Assembly (NCBI RefSeq): GCF_033958435.1
Contig: NC_134158.1
Span: 4,111,837-4,175,836, forward strand
Reading direction: 5' to 3'
DNA: 64,000 bases
From: Carettochelys insculpta
Taxonomy: Eukaryota; Chordata; Testudines; Carettochelyidae
The number at the start of each line of letters is the position of its first letter. Within the stretch, counting starts at the first letter, position 1. Position numbers and translations under genes: made by a program. Under the pieces are notes generated by a model that saw only the letters and a program-made list of their open reading frames with translations, did not search any database and was not told the DNA's origin. Positions 36,620 through 47,512 of this stretch are shown piece after piece.

Positions 36620-37918
36620 TGGTCATAGAATCAAAGAACAATAGAGCTGGAAGAGACCTAAAAAAAACATCAAGTCCAGCCCCCTGCCCAAGGCAGGACC
36701 AAACCCATCAGATCTCTCTTGAACCGAGACTCAAACACCTCCAGGGATGGAGACTCCACTACTTCCCTGCGTAGACGATTCCAATGCTTCAGCACCCTCC
36801 TCGTGAAAAAGTTTTCCCTCATGTTCAACCTGGACCTTCCCAACCACGACTTAAGACCTTTGATCCGTGTTCTGCCATCGGTGACCATGGGGAACAGCCT
36901 CTCTCCAGCCTCTTTGCAGCCTCCCTTCAGTAAGTTGAAGGCTGTTATCAAGTTCCCCCTTCGTCTTCTCTTCTGCGGACTAAACAGACCCAACTCCCTC
37001 AACCTTTCTTCACAGGTCATATGCTCCAGCCCTCCAATTATTTTGGTCACCCTTTGCTGGACACTTTCCAGTGTGTCCACGTCCTTCCTATATTTGGGGG
37101 CCCAGAACAGGACAGAGTACTCCAGATGTGGCCTCACCAAAGCCAAATAAAGAGGAATAATCACTTCTCTGGATCTACTGGCAAGGCTCATCTTGATGCC
37201 ATTCGCCTTCTTGGCTACAGCAGTACAGTGTTGACTCATGTCCAGCTTCTCATCCACGACAACTCCCAGGTCCTTTTCTGCAGAGCTACTACTAAGCCAG
37301 TCTGACCCCAGCCTGTAACAATGCTTGGGATTCTTCCGGCCGAAGTGCAGGACTCTGACTTGTCCTTATTGAACCTCATCAGATTTCTTGTGGCCCAGTC
37401 TTCCAGTTTATCTAAGTCACTGTGGACCCTGTCCCTACCCTCCAGCCTATCCACCTCTCCCCCTAGCTTAGTGTCATCTGCAAATTTGCTGACGGTGCAG
37501 TCCAGCCCCTCATCCAGGTTATTGATAAATATGTTGAACAGAACAGACCCAGAACCGAACCTTGGGGAACTCCACTTGAAACCGACCGCCATCCTGACAT
37601 CAAGCCGTTGATCACTACCTGCTGGGCCCGACCTTCTGGCCAGCTTTCTATCCATCTTACCGTCCATTTATCCAATCCACATTCCTCAACTTGCTGAGAA
37701 GAATATTGCGGAAGCCCATATCAAAAGCTTTGCTAAAGTCAAGATAAGTCACATCCATTGATTTTCCCCTATCCACAGAGCCAGTTTTCTCATTGTGGAA
37801 ACTAATTAGATTGGTCAGGCATGACTTGCCCTTCATGAATCCATGCTGACTATTCCTGATCACTCTCCCCTCCTCCAAGTGCCTCAAAATGACTTCCTTG
37901 AGGAGCCTGTTGAAGTAC
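36620..37918 (-). mobile_element. CR1 LINE, 5'-truncated
   Basis: The minus strand encodes reverse transcriptase pieces: NSQHGFMKGKSCLTNLISF, VTYLDFSKAFD, SGVPQGSVLG, catalytic FADDTKLGG and a C-terminal tail. Frames are broken. The 3' end lies at about 36620 (tcatagaatcaaagaac). It is downstream of gene B and absent from A and C. Confidence 0.9.
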
Positions 37919-38130
37919 AAGACTTCTCTGTGTTTCGGTGGCTCACATTCAGCTTTATTGAATTCAATAAGGCAACAGATGAGCCAAACTGGACACTAGT
38001 AAAACCAAGTCCAGCAAGGCTGCTTGATGCAGCTCACGCTTGTATTTTATACCCTCACACAAACAAAGCCCAGTGTCAGAGGCAATATAATCACTTCTCA
38101 AAGAGAAACCGTTATCAGCAAAGAGAAACA
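37919..38130 (-). mobile_element. LTR-like fragment
   Basis: The minus strand has a TATA-like gggtataaaatacaagcg (near 38045) and, about 90 nt on, a poly(A) signal aataaagctg (near 37957), the spacing of a short LTR R region. No partner LTR was identified. Confidence 0.4.
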
Positions 38131-38139
38131 GGTACCGGG

Positions 38140-38327
38140 GAGCTGGAGTTGAACGTCGAAGTAGGGCGCTATTCCTATCCCCTCATGGGGTTAGCGGCTT
38201 CGCCGTCTCGCCGCTTAACGTCGATGTTAACATCGAAATAGCGCCCAACACGTGTAGCCGTGACGGGCGCTATTTCGAAGTTAGTGCCGCTACTTCGAAG
38301 TAGCGTGCACGTGTAGACACGGCTTTT
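38140..38327 (-). mobile_element. Fragment of the inverted-repeat element seen at 6608-7320
   Basis: Reverse-complement match to the left end of that element, including ctacttcgaagtagcgtgca and ccccatgaggggat-like sequence (tcccctcatgggg here). Confidence 0.75.
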
Positions 38328-38595
38328 GTCTGTTACTTGTAAAGTATTTTCCCCTTTTTCTTCTCAGGGTAGGGATTGGTTAAAAGGCCTGTATATTATA
38401 TTCTCTGTTATTTGTAACTGTGTTTTTTTTGTCTGTCTGAGACTAGATGGGTTTCTTGTGTAAGTACTAAGATACTGTTTACTGTATATTATGCTCCATA
38501 ACCTGTTCTGGTTTCTCAGATTATATATCCTTGTGTATGTTAATTTGTTATGCTCCTTGCTGTACTTGAAACATTCCCTCAGTAAAACTCATTTA
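38328..38595. other. Spacer before the U2-like fragment
   Basis: T-rich DNA, no gene seen. Confidence 0.4.
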
Positions 38596-38786
38596 ATCTG
38601 TTCTTATCAGTTTAATATCTGATATGTTCTCTTTCTGAGAACTATCTATTAAAGGTATTTCTGAAACTGGGAGTTGGACTAGGAGCTTGCTCCGTCCATT
38701 CCAAGCATCAGCCTGGTATTGCAGTATTTCCAGGAATGGTGCATCTCCTTTTGGGGGCAGTAATATCGTTACAAAAATAGATTTTA
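38596..38786 (+). ncRNA. 5'-truncated U2 snRNA-like fragment with the same 3' extension
   Basis: Starts at U2 position about 39 (atctgttcttatcagtttaa), keeps a pairable but altered stem IIb (38626-38642) and the ggtattgcagtatttccagg 3' half, ending ggtgca near 38744. Sequence to 38786, including ccttttggggg and aaaaatagatttt, matches the minus-strand extension of the copy at 26485-26714 at the same distance. Confidence 0.78.
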
Positions 38787-38809
38787 ACTTTTAAGCTATA
38801 GCTACAATA

Positions 38810-39047
38810 CCCAAAAACTTCAAAATGGCCATGTAATTGGTCATTTTGATGTTTACTAATGAAACGCTGAAGTACATATTGAGTGTGTCATAAGCATGCA
38901 GGTAGCTATGGCACTTTGAAATTGACACAGATGGATACTCCAGATAGAGCTTCTGTTTTAAAAGACCCTGGCTAATTCAAAGTCCCCTTATTCCTATGAG
39001 CAGGGGGCAATAAGGAGACTTTGAAGTAGCCGGGGTCCTTTGAGCCT
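38810..39047. mobile_element. Fold-back/MITE-like element fragment
   Basis: Contains caaaatggccatgtaattgg, tttactaatgaaacgctgaa and a central inverted repeat with ccccttattcctatgag. Same family as 25178-25445. It is inserted at the 5' side of the LTR-like block. Confidence 0.6.
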
Positions 39048-40150
39048 TGCACCTTCCCTGGGAAACCTGGGGTTCAAACACATTCCTCCCCAATTGGCCA
39101 CTTGAGACCAGGAAGAAGCCTACGTGACCCAAGGGGTATAAGGACAGGTTTGGCAGCCCACCCGCTTTGAGCTCCAATCACCTACACCTGCTGGCCAGGT
39201 CCGGTATTGATGCCCGAGACTGGGGACACCTCGTTCGTATCTACTTCTTCCTGTGGGACTGAGAGAAAGATTCTGGTCACACCGGATCTAGGAGGCAGGG
39301 GTAAGAATTACACCTGTATTGCACTTCTTTCCTATAGGAATTGAGGGAAAGACTCTCGTTCCACCAGGTCTAAGAGGCAGGGGTGAAAATCACACCTGCA
39401 ACGTGCCTTTCTTGTGTACACATTACTTGTATTAGTCTAAGCTAGCGAGTTTGTCTAGAACTTAAGTTCTTAAGTTAAATTGTGTTGTTTCCCCTTCAAA
39501 AACCGCGGGTACTAACTGTTTTTGGCTATAAACTGCTAAAAACCATTAGCCTGTCACTCAAACCAGGGGAAGCCCTTATCTTACCTTTAAAACGCGTTTA
39601 CCCCTTTGATCTATGGGAAAACTGCGATCGATCGGCCATCACCTTTCACATAGAACTGTAGAAAATCATTATCTTGTCTGTCAAACCCCAGGGGGTCCTC
39701 ACCTTAACCGGCGAGCTGCGGTCAGCAATGACCTTCTGCAAACATGAGTAACCACAAGAAAATCAGCGTCCTGTCACTCACTCGGCGGCCATCTTGGTTT
39801 CATTCATAAAATTGGGCGGTCACTTTCAAGCCCCCTTTTACTCGTGGCAGCCCCTTGTGTTGTAAAATCGCTGTCACCGTTTCCCTGTTAACTGCTGCTA
39901 AAATTATTAACACAAAATTCACAAACTGTTGTACTTTAATCGTTTGTCTTAGTTAAATTGTTTCTATCTTTGTATAAATAAAAGTAACTGTTAAAGCCTC
40001 TCTAAGTGTAATTTTCCTCTTGCTGCTGTACCCGAACTAAACACAAACCAAAGAACCCAGCCTGCCCTGGCTGCTCAGCGCAGCTGCTGGTGGGGCATCA
40101 CCCCCTTTGCCCCACCCGACATTAAACTGGCACTTGGGCATCGGCTCACA
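39048..40150 (+). mobile_element. LTR-like block, plus orientation
   Basis: A promoter-like region (ccaattggcc near 39090, gggtataagg near 39134) and a poly(A) signal (aataaaag near 39975) precede an end reading ggctcaca (40143-40150), followed by gttggtgcttcc, which could be a primer-binding region. It is homologous to 42829-44260 in the opposite orientation. The 5' end is cut by the fold-back element. Calling it an LTR is an inference; no retroviral genes are nearby. Confidence 0.55.
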
Positions 40151-40655
40151 GTTGGTGCTTCCTCTGCTAACTCTTCCCAGGCACTTGTGGAATGAATTTG
40201 TTCCGTGCACCCCTCATGTGAAATGTGACAAGTCACCTCCATATTAGTAGTATGACAAAGCGTGGGGGGGGGTGAGGCCAAGGGGTTCGGTGTGTGGGAG
40301 GGGGGCTCAGGGCTGGTGCAGGGGGTTGGGGGTGAGGGTGCTGCCTGGGCGTGCGGGCTCTGGGGTGGAGCCAGGTCTGAAGGGCTTGGGGTGCGGGCTG
40401 GCCCCGCGCTACATCAGAGAGGACCCTCCCCAGCTCTCCTCCCAACACAGCCCCCAGGCGGAGGCAGGGGGAGGCACCACATGGGGATGGGCTGGGAGAT
40501 CGACATCCCTCCCCTGCCCTCAGTAGGACTGGGGCTGGCGGGGGCTCCCCTGGGCCGGGGGGTTCCCCAGCTGCAGCAGGTCCCTGCCAGGCTGGGGCGC
40601 CTTTCCCCTGGCCGCGGCAGGCTCGGGCCAGTTGGGTTCTGCAGCGCCCTGCTTG
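40151..40655. repeat. Inverted duplicate of 23513-24058, right copy
   Basis: Begins exactly at the LTR-like end and matches the reverse complement of 24058-23513. A CR1 fragment terminates it at about 40656. Confidence 0.75.
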
Positions 40656-40886
40656 CAGAATCACAGATCAGAATCACAATCACAGAATCCGAGGGCCGGA
40701 GGGGACCTCAGGAGGTCGTCTAGTCCAGCCCCCTGCCTAAAGCAGGATCAACCCCCCCAGAGCATCCCCTTTGGGTAGTTGAAGGCTGCTATCAAATCGC
40801 TCCCCGGTCTTCTCTTCAGGAAACTAAATAAACCCAAATCCCTCAGCTTCTCCTCATAGGTCATGTGCTCCAGCCCCTTCATCCCC
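40656..40886 (-). mobile_element. CR1 3' fragment
   Basis: Minus-strand CR1 end: agaatccgagggccgg, gtccagccccctgc, then reverse transcriptase C-terminal sequence up to tcctcataggtcatgtgctc. An internal part is deleted after about 40757. Confidence 0.8.
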
Positions 40887-41545
40887 CTCCTTCCCCAGAG
40901 GGCAAAGAAGCAGGTCTGGGTGTTCAAAGGGACATCAGTGGCTGAGTCCCACTGGGTGGATCTCCAGTGGGAGCACAGAGCTCCATGGCCAGAAATCCAG
41001 TTGGGTCGTGTCCCTTCCCTTGCAAGGGGCGGCCGGGGCGTGAGAGGCCCGCCAGGGCTGGAGAGCAGGCAGGGGCAGGTGGGAGACAGCGCTGCTTCCC
41101 CAGCTCAGCTCAAGCTACTCACCACTCCCTCCCTGTGCCTCAGTTTACCCTGAGGGGTTCCGTAGAGGCAAACCCGGCCCATGGGGTGCCTGTGCTGGGG
41201 AACGCAGCTCTTGTCGTCTGTCACAGGCCTCGGGGAGCTGAGGCAGGCGACATTTTGACACACGTTGGCCGCTCAAGGGGAAGTCTCCCCCTCACTTGCT
41301 CTGAGGCAGCTTGTCGGAGCTGTGGGGCAGCCCAATGGGCTGCAGTAACCCCCATGCTCCTTGGTGTATCGCGAGTACACTCACGATAGTGGCATGAAGC
41401 CCCTCTCGGTGAATTATCCGGACTGCCCCGCTCCCCGGGTTGCTGGGAACGTGTCCTCACTCACCAAGGGAAACTGAGGCGCAGAGTGACAGGGAAGTGA
41501 GGGAGAGCAGGCCAGAGCTCAAACCACTCGACCCCACTGCCCTCC
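40887..41545. other. Spacer, no gene seen
   Basis: An old SINE-like stretch may lie at 41466-41545 (gggaaactgaggcgcagag). Otherwise nothing recognisable. Confidence 0.35.
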
Positions 41546-42828
41546 CAGAGCTGAGAAGAGAACCCAGGAGTCCTGGTGCCCAGCCCTGCCCCTGCTTCAA
41601 CTGCGAGATCTCCCTCTGCTCCTACAATAATCTACCCATGAGATGTCACCCTCCTTTGAGAGATGGAAATAGACACCCCGCCCCCGCGAACCCCGCTGCA
41701 CTGCCCCTCGCCCCACCCCCATCCTAAAGCCAGCCTCTGAACCAGGCACCCATTTCACAGCCCCACACACTGAGCCCTGCACGGCCCTTCCTGCGCAGCC
41801 CAGCCCCCTGGTCACTCACTCATGGGCACAGGACACGTGGCAGTGCCGGAGCGCTCCCCGCAGGCAGCGGCTGGGTCCCAGCCCAGCCCGGCCCAGGTGC
41901 AGCGCAGGGCGGCGGTGGCAGCGCCGTTGTGGCCGCGCCCCCCGGCCCTGGTGCTCTGCGGTGCGGCCCGGGGGAGGCGTCGCTGGGCGCCCCGGGGCTG
42001 CACGGGGAACACGTGACGTGCACGTGGCGGGTGTGTAGCGGGTGTGACAGTGTCACACCGACGGGCGGGGCGGGGCGGGGCGCTGCGGGGGGAGGGGCAG
42101 GACACCGCGCACACCCGCTGCAGGGCCGGGCCGGGCCGGGCGCGGGTGACAACAGCCCTGTCCCGCCCTCTGAGCGCGCGGGGGGGGCGGGGCTCACCCC
42201 CTGGGGACTGTCCCCCCGTGGGGCTCTAGGGGGCACTGACCCCTCCCGCAGCAGCGCTTTGTCACGTGCGCGCCGAGCAGGCAGCGGCCGCCCCAGCCCC
42301 AGAAGGGTCAGTCCGCGCAGCAGCTCCTGCGGCGCTCACTGCGCATGCGCGGTACGGGGGGGGCGGGGCATAGCCCGAGCTGTGCGGGGGTGTTTCGTAC
42401 AGCCCCGCCCGACGGTGAGTGTCGGGGTCCCGGGCCGGGGGAGGGGGAGCCCCGCACAGAGCCGGGGGGGGGGGGGGGACGGGACAAGACAAGTTATGGG
42501 GGGGTCGCTCACCCCGTGGGGGGGACACGGAGCCGGGGTAATGGGGGGGCGCTCGGTCCCCCCGGGGCTCAGCTCGGGCCCAGCGGGGGGAGGGGGGTGT
42601 GGTCCGGCCGCGGGCGCCCTCTGCGGGGTGGGGGCGGTTCTGTCCCGTCTCCTGGGCGCGAAACGCTCCTGCCTTGGGCGGGGGGGGGGGGGGTGTTACG
42701 TGCTCCAGCGGCTCCGCAGCCCGGAGCTGGGACGCGCCGGCTGCGGGCACGTGCCGGGGGGGCGGGGCGCAGGGAGAGAGGGTCCCGCGGGGCGGGGGGT
42801 TCGCACACACCGGCGTCTCTCGCGGCTC
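41546..42828 (+). promoter_or_regulatory. CpG-island unit 1 with candidate first exon
   Basis: CpG-rich DNA with CACGTG boxes (42010-42015, 42021-42026), GC boxes and an NRF1-type palindrome gcgcatgcgc (42341-42350). About 65 nt further is a strong donor, cgacg|gtgagt (42415). This looks like a TATA-less promoter with a short non-coding exon. No coding exon follows. The unit is duplicated at 44261-45740. Confidence 0.5.
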
Positions 42829-44260
42829 TGTGAGCCGGTGCCCAGGTGCCAGCTAAAGGTCTGGAGGGGCAAAGGCGGGGGGGCGATGCCGCCCCAGCAG
42901 CTGCGCTGAGCAGCCAGGGCAGGCGGGGTTCTTTGGTTTGCGCTTAGTTCGGGCACAGCAGCAAGAGGAAAATTACACTTATTAGAGGCTTTAACAGTTA
43001 CTTTGTATTTATACACAGATGGAAACAATATAACTCAGACAAGTGATCGAAGTACCACAATTGTGAAGTTTTGTTTATAACTTTTCTAACAGTTGATAGG
43101 AAACCGCTGGCAGCGATTTTACAACAGAAGCGGCTGCCGCGTGTGAAAGGGGGTTTTAAACTGACCGCTCACTTTATGAATGAAACCAAGATGGGCGCCG
43201 AGTGAGTGACAGGAGAATGATTTTACTCGTGGTTACTACTATTTGCAGAAGGTCATTGCTGACCGCAGCTCGCCAGTTCAGGTAAGGCGAGGACCCCCTG
43301 GGGTTTGGTAGGCAAGACAAATTTTCTACAGTTCTACGTAAAAGATAGCGGAGGATCGCAGTGTTGTAGTAGATCAAAGGGGTAAACGCGTTTTAAAGAT
43401 AAGGTCAGGGCTTCCCGCGGTCTGAGTGACAGGCTTCTGGTTTTAGCAGTTTATAGCCCAAAAACAGCTCGTACCCGCGGTTTTTAAAGGGGAAACAACA
43501 CAATTTAACTTAAGAAAAGTTTTGGACAAATTCGCTAGCTTAAACTAATACAAGTAATGTGTACACAAGAAAGGCAAGTTGCAGGTGTGATTTTCACCCC
43601 TGCCTCTTAGACCTGGTGGAACCAGAGTCTTTCCCTCAATTCCTATAGGAAAGAAGTGCAATACAGGTGTAATTCTTACCCCTGCCTCCTAGATCCAGTG
43701 TGACCCAAATTCTCTCAATCCCTCGGGAAGAAGTAGATACGAACCATGCATCCCCAGTCTCGGGAGTTAATTCCAGACCTGGCCAGCAGCTGTAGGTGAT
43801 TGAAACTCAAAGGGGGTGGTGGTTGCCAAGCCCCTTTATACCCCTTGTGGCACGTAGGCTTCTTCCTCGTCTCAAGTGGCCAATTGGAAGGAGAGTGTTT
43901 GAACCCCAGGTTTCCCAGGGAAGATGCAAGGCTCAATTTGCACCTGTGAATTGTGGACAATTGGGCACCTTTGGAGGTGGTGGGCGGGGTTCCCCAATCT
44001 TCCTGGGGAAGTGATCAAGGCTGGGGAAGTGATCAAGGCATGTCAATTACCGAGATCAGCCAGAAGGGCGGCCATTAGCTAGCCCATCCACTGTCTGGTT
44101 TTTGTGTATAGCAGAGAGGCTGGGCGAGACAGCACACCTGTGTTCCCAGGACATCAAAGGCCGCCTGCCTCCCCTGCTTATTTCTCTCTCTGTCTCTCCC
44201 AGTGGGGGGGGGGGGGGAAGAGGAAGAAAAGGCCAAATAGGGGGTTCATGTCTGGCTACA
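42829..44260 (-). mobile_element. LTR-like block, minus orientation
   Basis: On the minus strand it runs TGTAGCCAGA...CGGCTCACA (1432 bp, TG...CA ends), containing ccaattggcc, gggtataaag and a poly(A) signal like the block at 39048-40150. It lies exactly between the two CpG-island units. No target duplication was seen. Confidence 0.55.
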
Positions 44261-45740
44261 CCTCCTAGAGCTGAGAAGAGAACCCAGGAGTCCTGGTGCC
44301 CAGCCCTGCCCCTGCTTCAACTGCGAGATCTCCCTCTGCTCCTACAATAACGTACCCATGAGATGTCACCCTCCTTTGGGAGATGGAAATAGACACCCCG
44401 CCCCTCCCAACCCCGCTGCACTGCCCCTCGCCCCCCACATCCTAAAGCCAGCCTCTGAACCAGGCACCCATTTCACAGCCCCGCACACTGAGCCCTGCAC
44501 GGCCCTTCCTGTGCAGCCCCGCCCCCTGGTCACTCACTCATGGGCTCAGGACACGTGGCAGTGCCGGAGCGCTCCCCGCAGGCAGCGGCTGGGTCCCAGC
44601 CCGGCCCAGGTGCAGCGCAGGGGGGCGGTGGCAGCGGGACGGACAGCGCCGTTGTGGCCGCGCCCCCCGGCCCTGGTGTTGTGCGGTGCCACCCGGGAGA
44701 GGCGGCGCTGGGCGCCCCGGGAACACGTGACGTGCACGTAGCTGGTGTGTGGCGGGGTGGGGCTCTGCGGCGGGAGGGGCAGGACGCCGCACACACCCGC
44801 TGCAGGGCGGGGCGGGCGCGGGTGACAACAGCCCTGTCCCGCCCTCTGAGCGCGCGGGGGGGCGGGGCTCCCGCACGAGGCAGCGCGCGCGGGGGGCGGG
44901 GCTCACACCCTGGGGACTGTCCCCCCATGGGGCTCTAGGGGGCACTGACCCCCCCCTCCCTCCGCAGCGCTTTGTCACGTGTGCGCCGAACGGGCAGCGG
45001 CCGCCACAGCCCCGGCAGGGTCAGTCCGGGCAGCGGCTGCCGCCGCGCTCACTGCGCATGCGCGGTACGGGGGGCGTGGCATAGCCCGAGCTGCGCGGGG
45101 GTGTTTCGTACAGCCCCTCCTGGCGGTGAGTGTCGGGGTCCCGGGCCGGGGGAGGGGGAGCCCCGCGGAGAGCCGGGGGGGGGGACGGGACAAGCTGTGG
45201 GGGGTCACTCACCCCGTGGGGGCGACACGGACCCGGGGTAATGGCGGGGGGGCGCTCGTTCCCCCCAGGGCTCAGCTCGGGCCGCAGTGGGCGGGGGGAG
45301 GGGCGCGGGGCGGAACTTCTTGGTCCCCGCCCTGCCGGGGGGGGGTGGGTCGCTCCGCGGCGCGTGCGCAGTGCTGGGTGCGCGAGCGGGGTCCAACGTG
45401 CGGCTGCATCTGCCCCCGGCCGGGCCGAGTGGGGGGAGGGGGGTGTGGTCCGGCCGCGCTCGCCCTCTGCTGGGGGAGGGGGGGCGGTTCTGTCCTGTCT
45501 CCTGGGCGCGAAACGCTCCTGCGGGGGGGGCCACGTGCTCCAGCGGCCCCTCAGCCGCGGCGGCGGAAAGGTGCTCGGTGGGGCGGGGCGGGGAGCGGAG
45601 CGGAGCGGAGCGAAGCGAAGCGGCGCTTCTCCTTCCCGGGGGGCCCGAGGGGCCGGGCTGGGACACGCCGGCTGCGGGCACGTGCCGGGGGGGGTGCGGG
45701 GAGAGACGGTCCCGCGGGACGGGGGGTTCGCACACACCGG
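44261..45740 (+). promoter_or_regulatory. CpG-island unit 2 with candidate first exon
   Basis: Direct copy of 41546-42828. It keeps the NRF1-type palindrome (45054-45063) and the donor ggcg|gtgagt (45126) with about 60 nt between. Insertions near 45300-45420 and 45550-45650 distinguish it. Confidence 0.5.
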
Positions 45741-46540
45741 GGTCTTTTGCGGCTCCGTCCGGGGGACCCCGCTGGTGTCACCGCCCCGGTAAGCTCCCGC
45801 CGGCCCGTTCCTGTGAGTGGCAGCGGGGCGGCGGGGACCCCCCCCCCACGGGGGAGTGTCTGGAGCGCCCGGGCGGCTCTGCACGTCCCCAGCTTCTCCC
45901 TCCTCGTGTCCGTTCCGACCGGCCAAACCCTCAGTTCATCCCCCCCCCCGTGTGGGGAGGGAGGTGGCTCTGACGTGCCCGTGGGGTGACGCGGGGAAGG
46001 TGCCGGAGGGTCACCACGTTCCCCCTTCAGATAAGGGCGCCCCCGAGAGGGAGCGTGTCTGTATCAGGACCGACCCCCTCACCCGGCACTGGCGCGTGCT
46101 GGTTCCGATCGTGCAGGGCAGGGACACGCCCCGAGTGGATCGATACTGACACAGAGACGCTCCCTCCCCGGGGTGTCCTCTTTGCACGTGGCAGCCCGAG
46201 AGCAGCGGGCAGGAGCAGCGTTTGTGTCTCCTTCCTCCCCGGGGGCGGAGGTGAAGGGCCCACCTGGCCCTGCAGAGCGAATACACGACGTGACCCACGG
46301 GAGTTGCTGGTTTGTGTGTGGTCATGAGAGAGTTGCTGGTCCGGTGTGTGGCTGGAGGGAGGCTGGTTGCCAGCAGCGCGCATTGAAACCAGCTCTGGGA
46401 GAAGGATGTAGAACAGTTAACACAAGGCTGAGCCCAGGACGTGGCTTCTGTTTCAGCAGCTCCTGTCTGTGTACCCCGGGCAGGGGGGTGTTGGTTATTG
46501 CCGGGGGGTGAATTCCTCCGCTCTGAGGGGGGTGTGCGTG
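45741..46540. other. Spacer, no gene seen
   Basis: GC-rich sequence downstream of unit 2 with a possible donor ccccg|gtaagc near 45788. No domain seen in any frame. Confidence 0.4.
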
Positions 46541-47512
46541 GGCTCCCCCCAAGCCCCTGGAGAGCTGTGACTCAGGGGTCGTCTGCGCGCGCTCCCCCCA
46601 AGCCCCTGGAGAGCTGTGACTCAGGGGTCGTCTGCGCGGGCTCCCCCCGAGCCCCTGCAGAGCTGTGACTCAGGGGTCCTCTGCGCGGGCTCCCCCCAAG
46701 CCCCTGCAGAGCTGTGACTCGGGTCCTCTGCGCGGGCTCCCCCCAAGCACCTGGAGAGCTGTGACTCGGGTCCTCTGCGCGGGCTCCCCCCGAGCCCCTG
46801 CAGAGCTGTGACTCAGGGGCCCTCTGCGCGGGCTCCCCCCGAGCCCCTGCACAGCTGTGACTCAGGGGCCCTCTGCGCGGGCTCCCCCCGAGCCCCTGCA
46901 CAGCTGTGACTCAGGGGTCCTCTGCGTGGGCTCCCCCCGAGCCCCTGGAGAGCTGTGACTCGGGTCCTCTGCGCGGGCTCCCCCCGAGCCCCTGCACAGC
47001 TGTGACTCAGGGGCCCTCTGCACGGGCTCCCCCCGAGCCCCTGCAGAGCTGTGACTCGGGTCCTCTGCGCGGGCTCCCCCCGAGCCCCTGCAGAGCTGTG
47101 ACTCAGGGGCCCTCTGCGCGGGCTCCCCCCAATCCCCTGCAGAGCTGTGACTCAGGGGTCCTCTGCGCGGGCTCCCCCCAAGCCCCTGCAGAGCTGTGAC
47201 TCAGGGGCCCTCTGCGCGGGCTCCCCCCAAGCCGCTGCAGAGCTGTGACTCAGGGGCCCTCTGCGCGGGCTCCCCCCAAGCCCCTGCAGAGCTGTGACTC
47301 GGGTCCTCTGCGCGGGCTCCCCCCAAGCCCCTGGAGAGCTGTGACTCAGGGGTCCTCTGCGCGGGCTCCCCCCAAGCCCCTGCAGAGCTGTGACTCAGGG
47401 GTCCCCTGCGCGGGCTCCCCCCAAGCCCCTGCAGAGCTGTGACTCAGGGGCCCTCTGCGCGGGCTCCCCCCAAGCCCCTGCAGAGCTGTGACTCAGGGGT
47501 CCTCTGCCCGGG
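46541..47512. repeat. Minisatellite, 50-bp unit, about 20 copies
   Basis: Unit: ggctccccccaagcccctgc, agagctgtgactcaggggtc, ctctgcgcgg. About 15 copies are 50 bp and about five are 48 bp, where actcagggg becomes actcggg. Long units carry TGACTCA. Open frames through it come from the repeat. Confidence 0.95.

Noticed and set aside
44979..45989. 336-codon open frame in CpG-island unit 2
   Set aside because: The frame is not kept in the duplicate unit 1, and the composition is typical of CpG islands.
46541..47512. Open frames and CRISPR-like regular spacing
   Set aside because: It is a head-to-tail minisatellite without distinct spacers, in vertebrate DNA.
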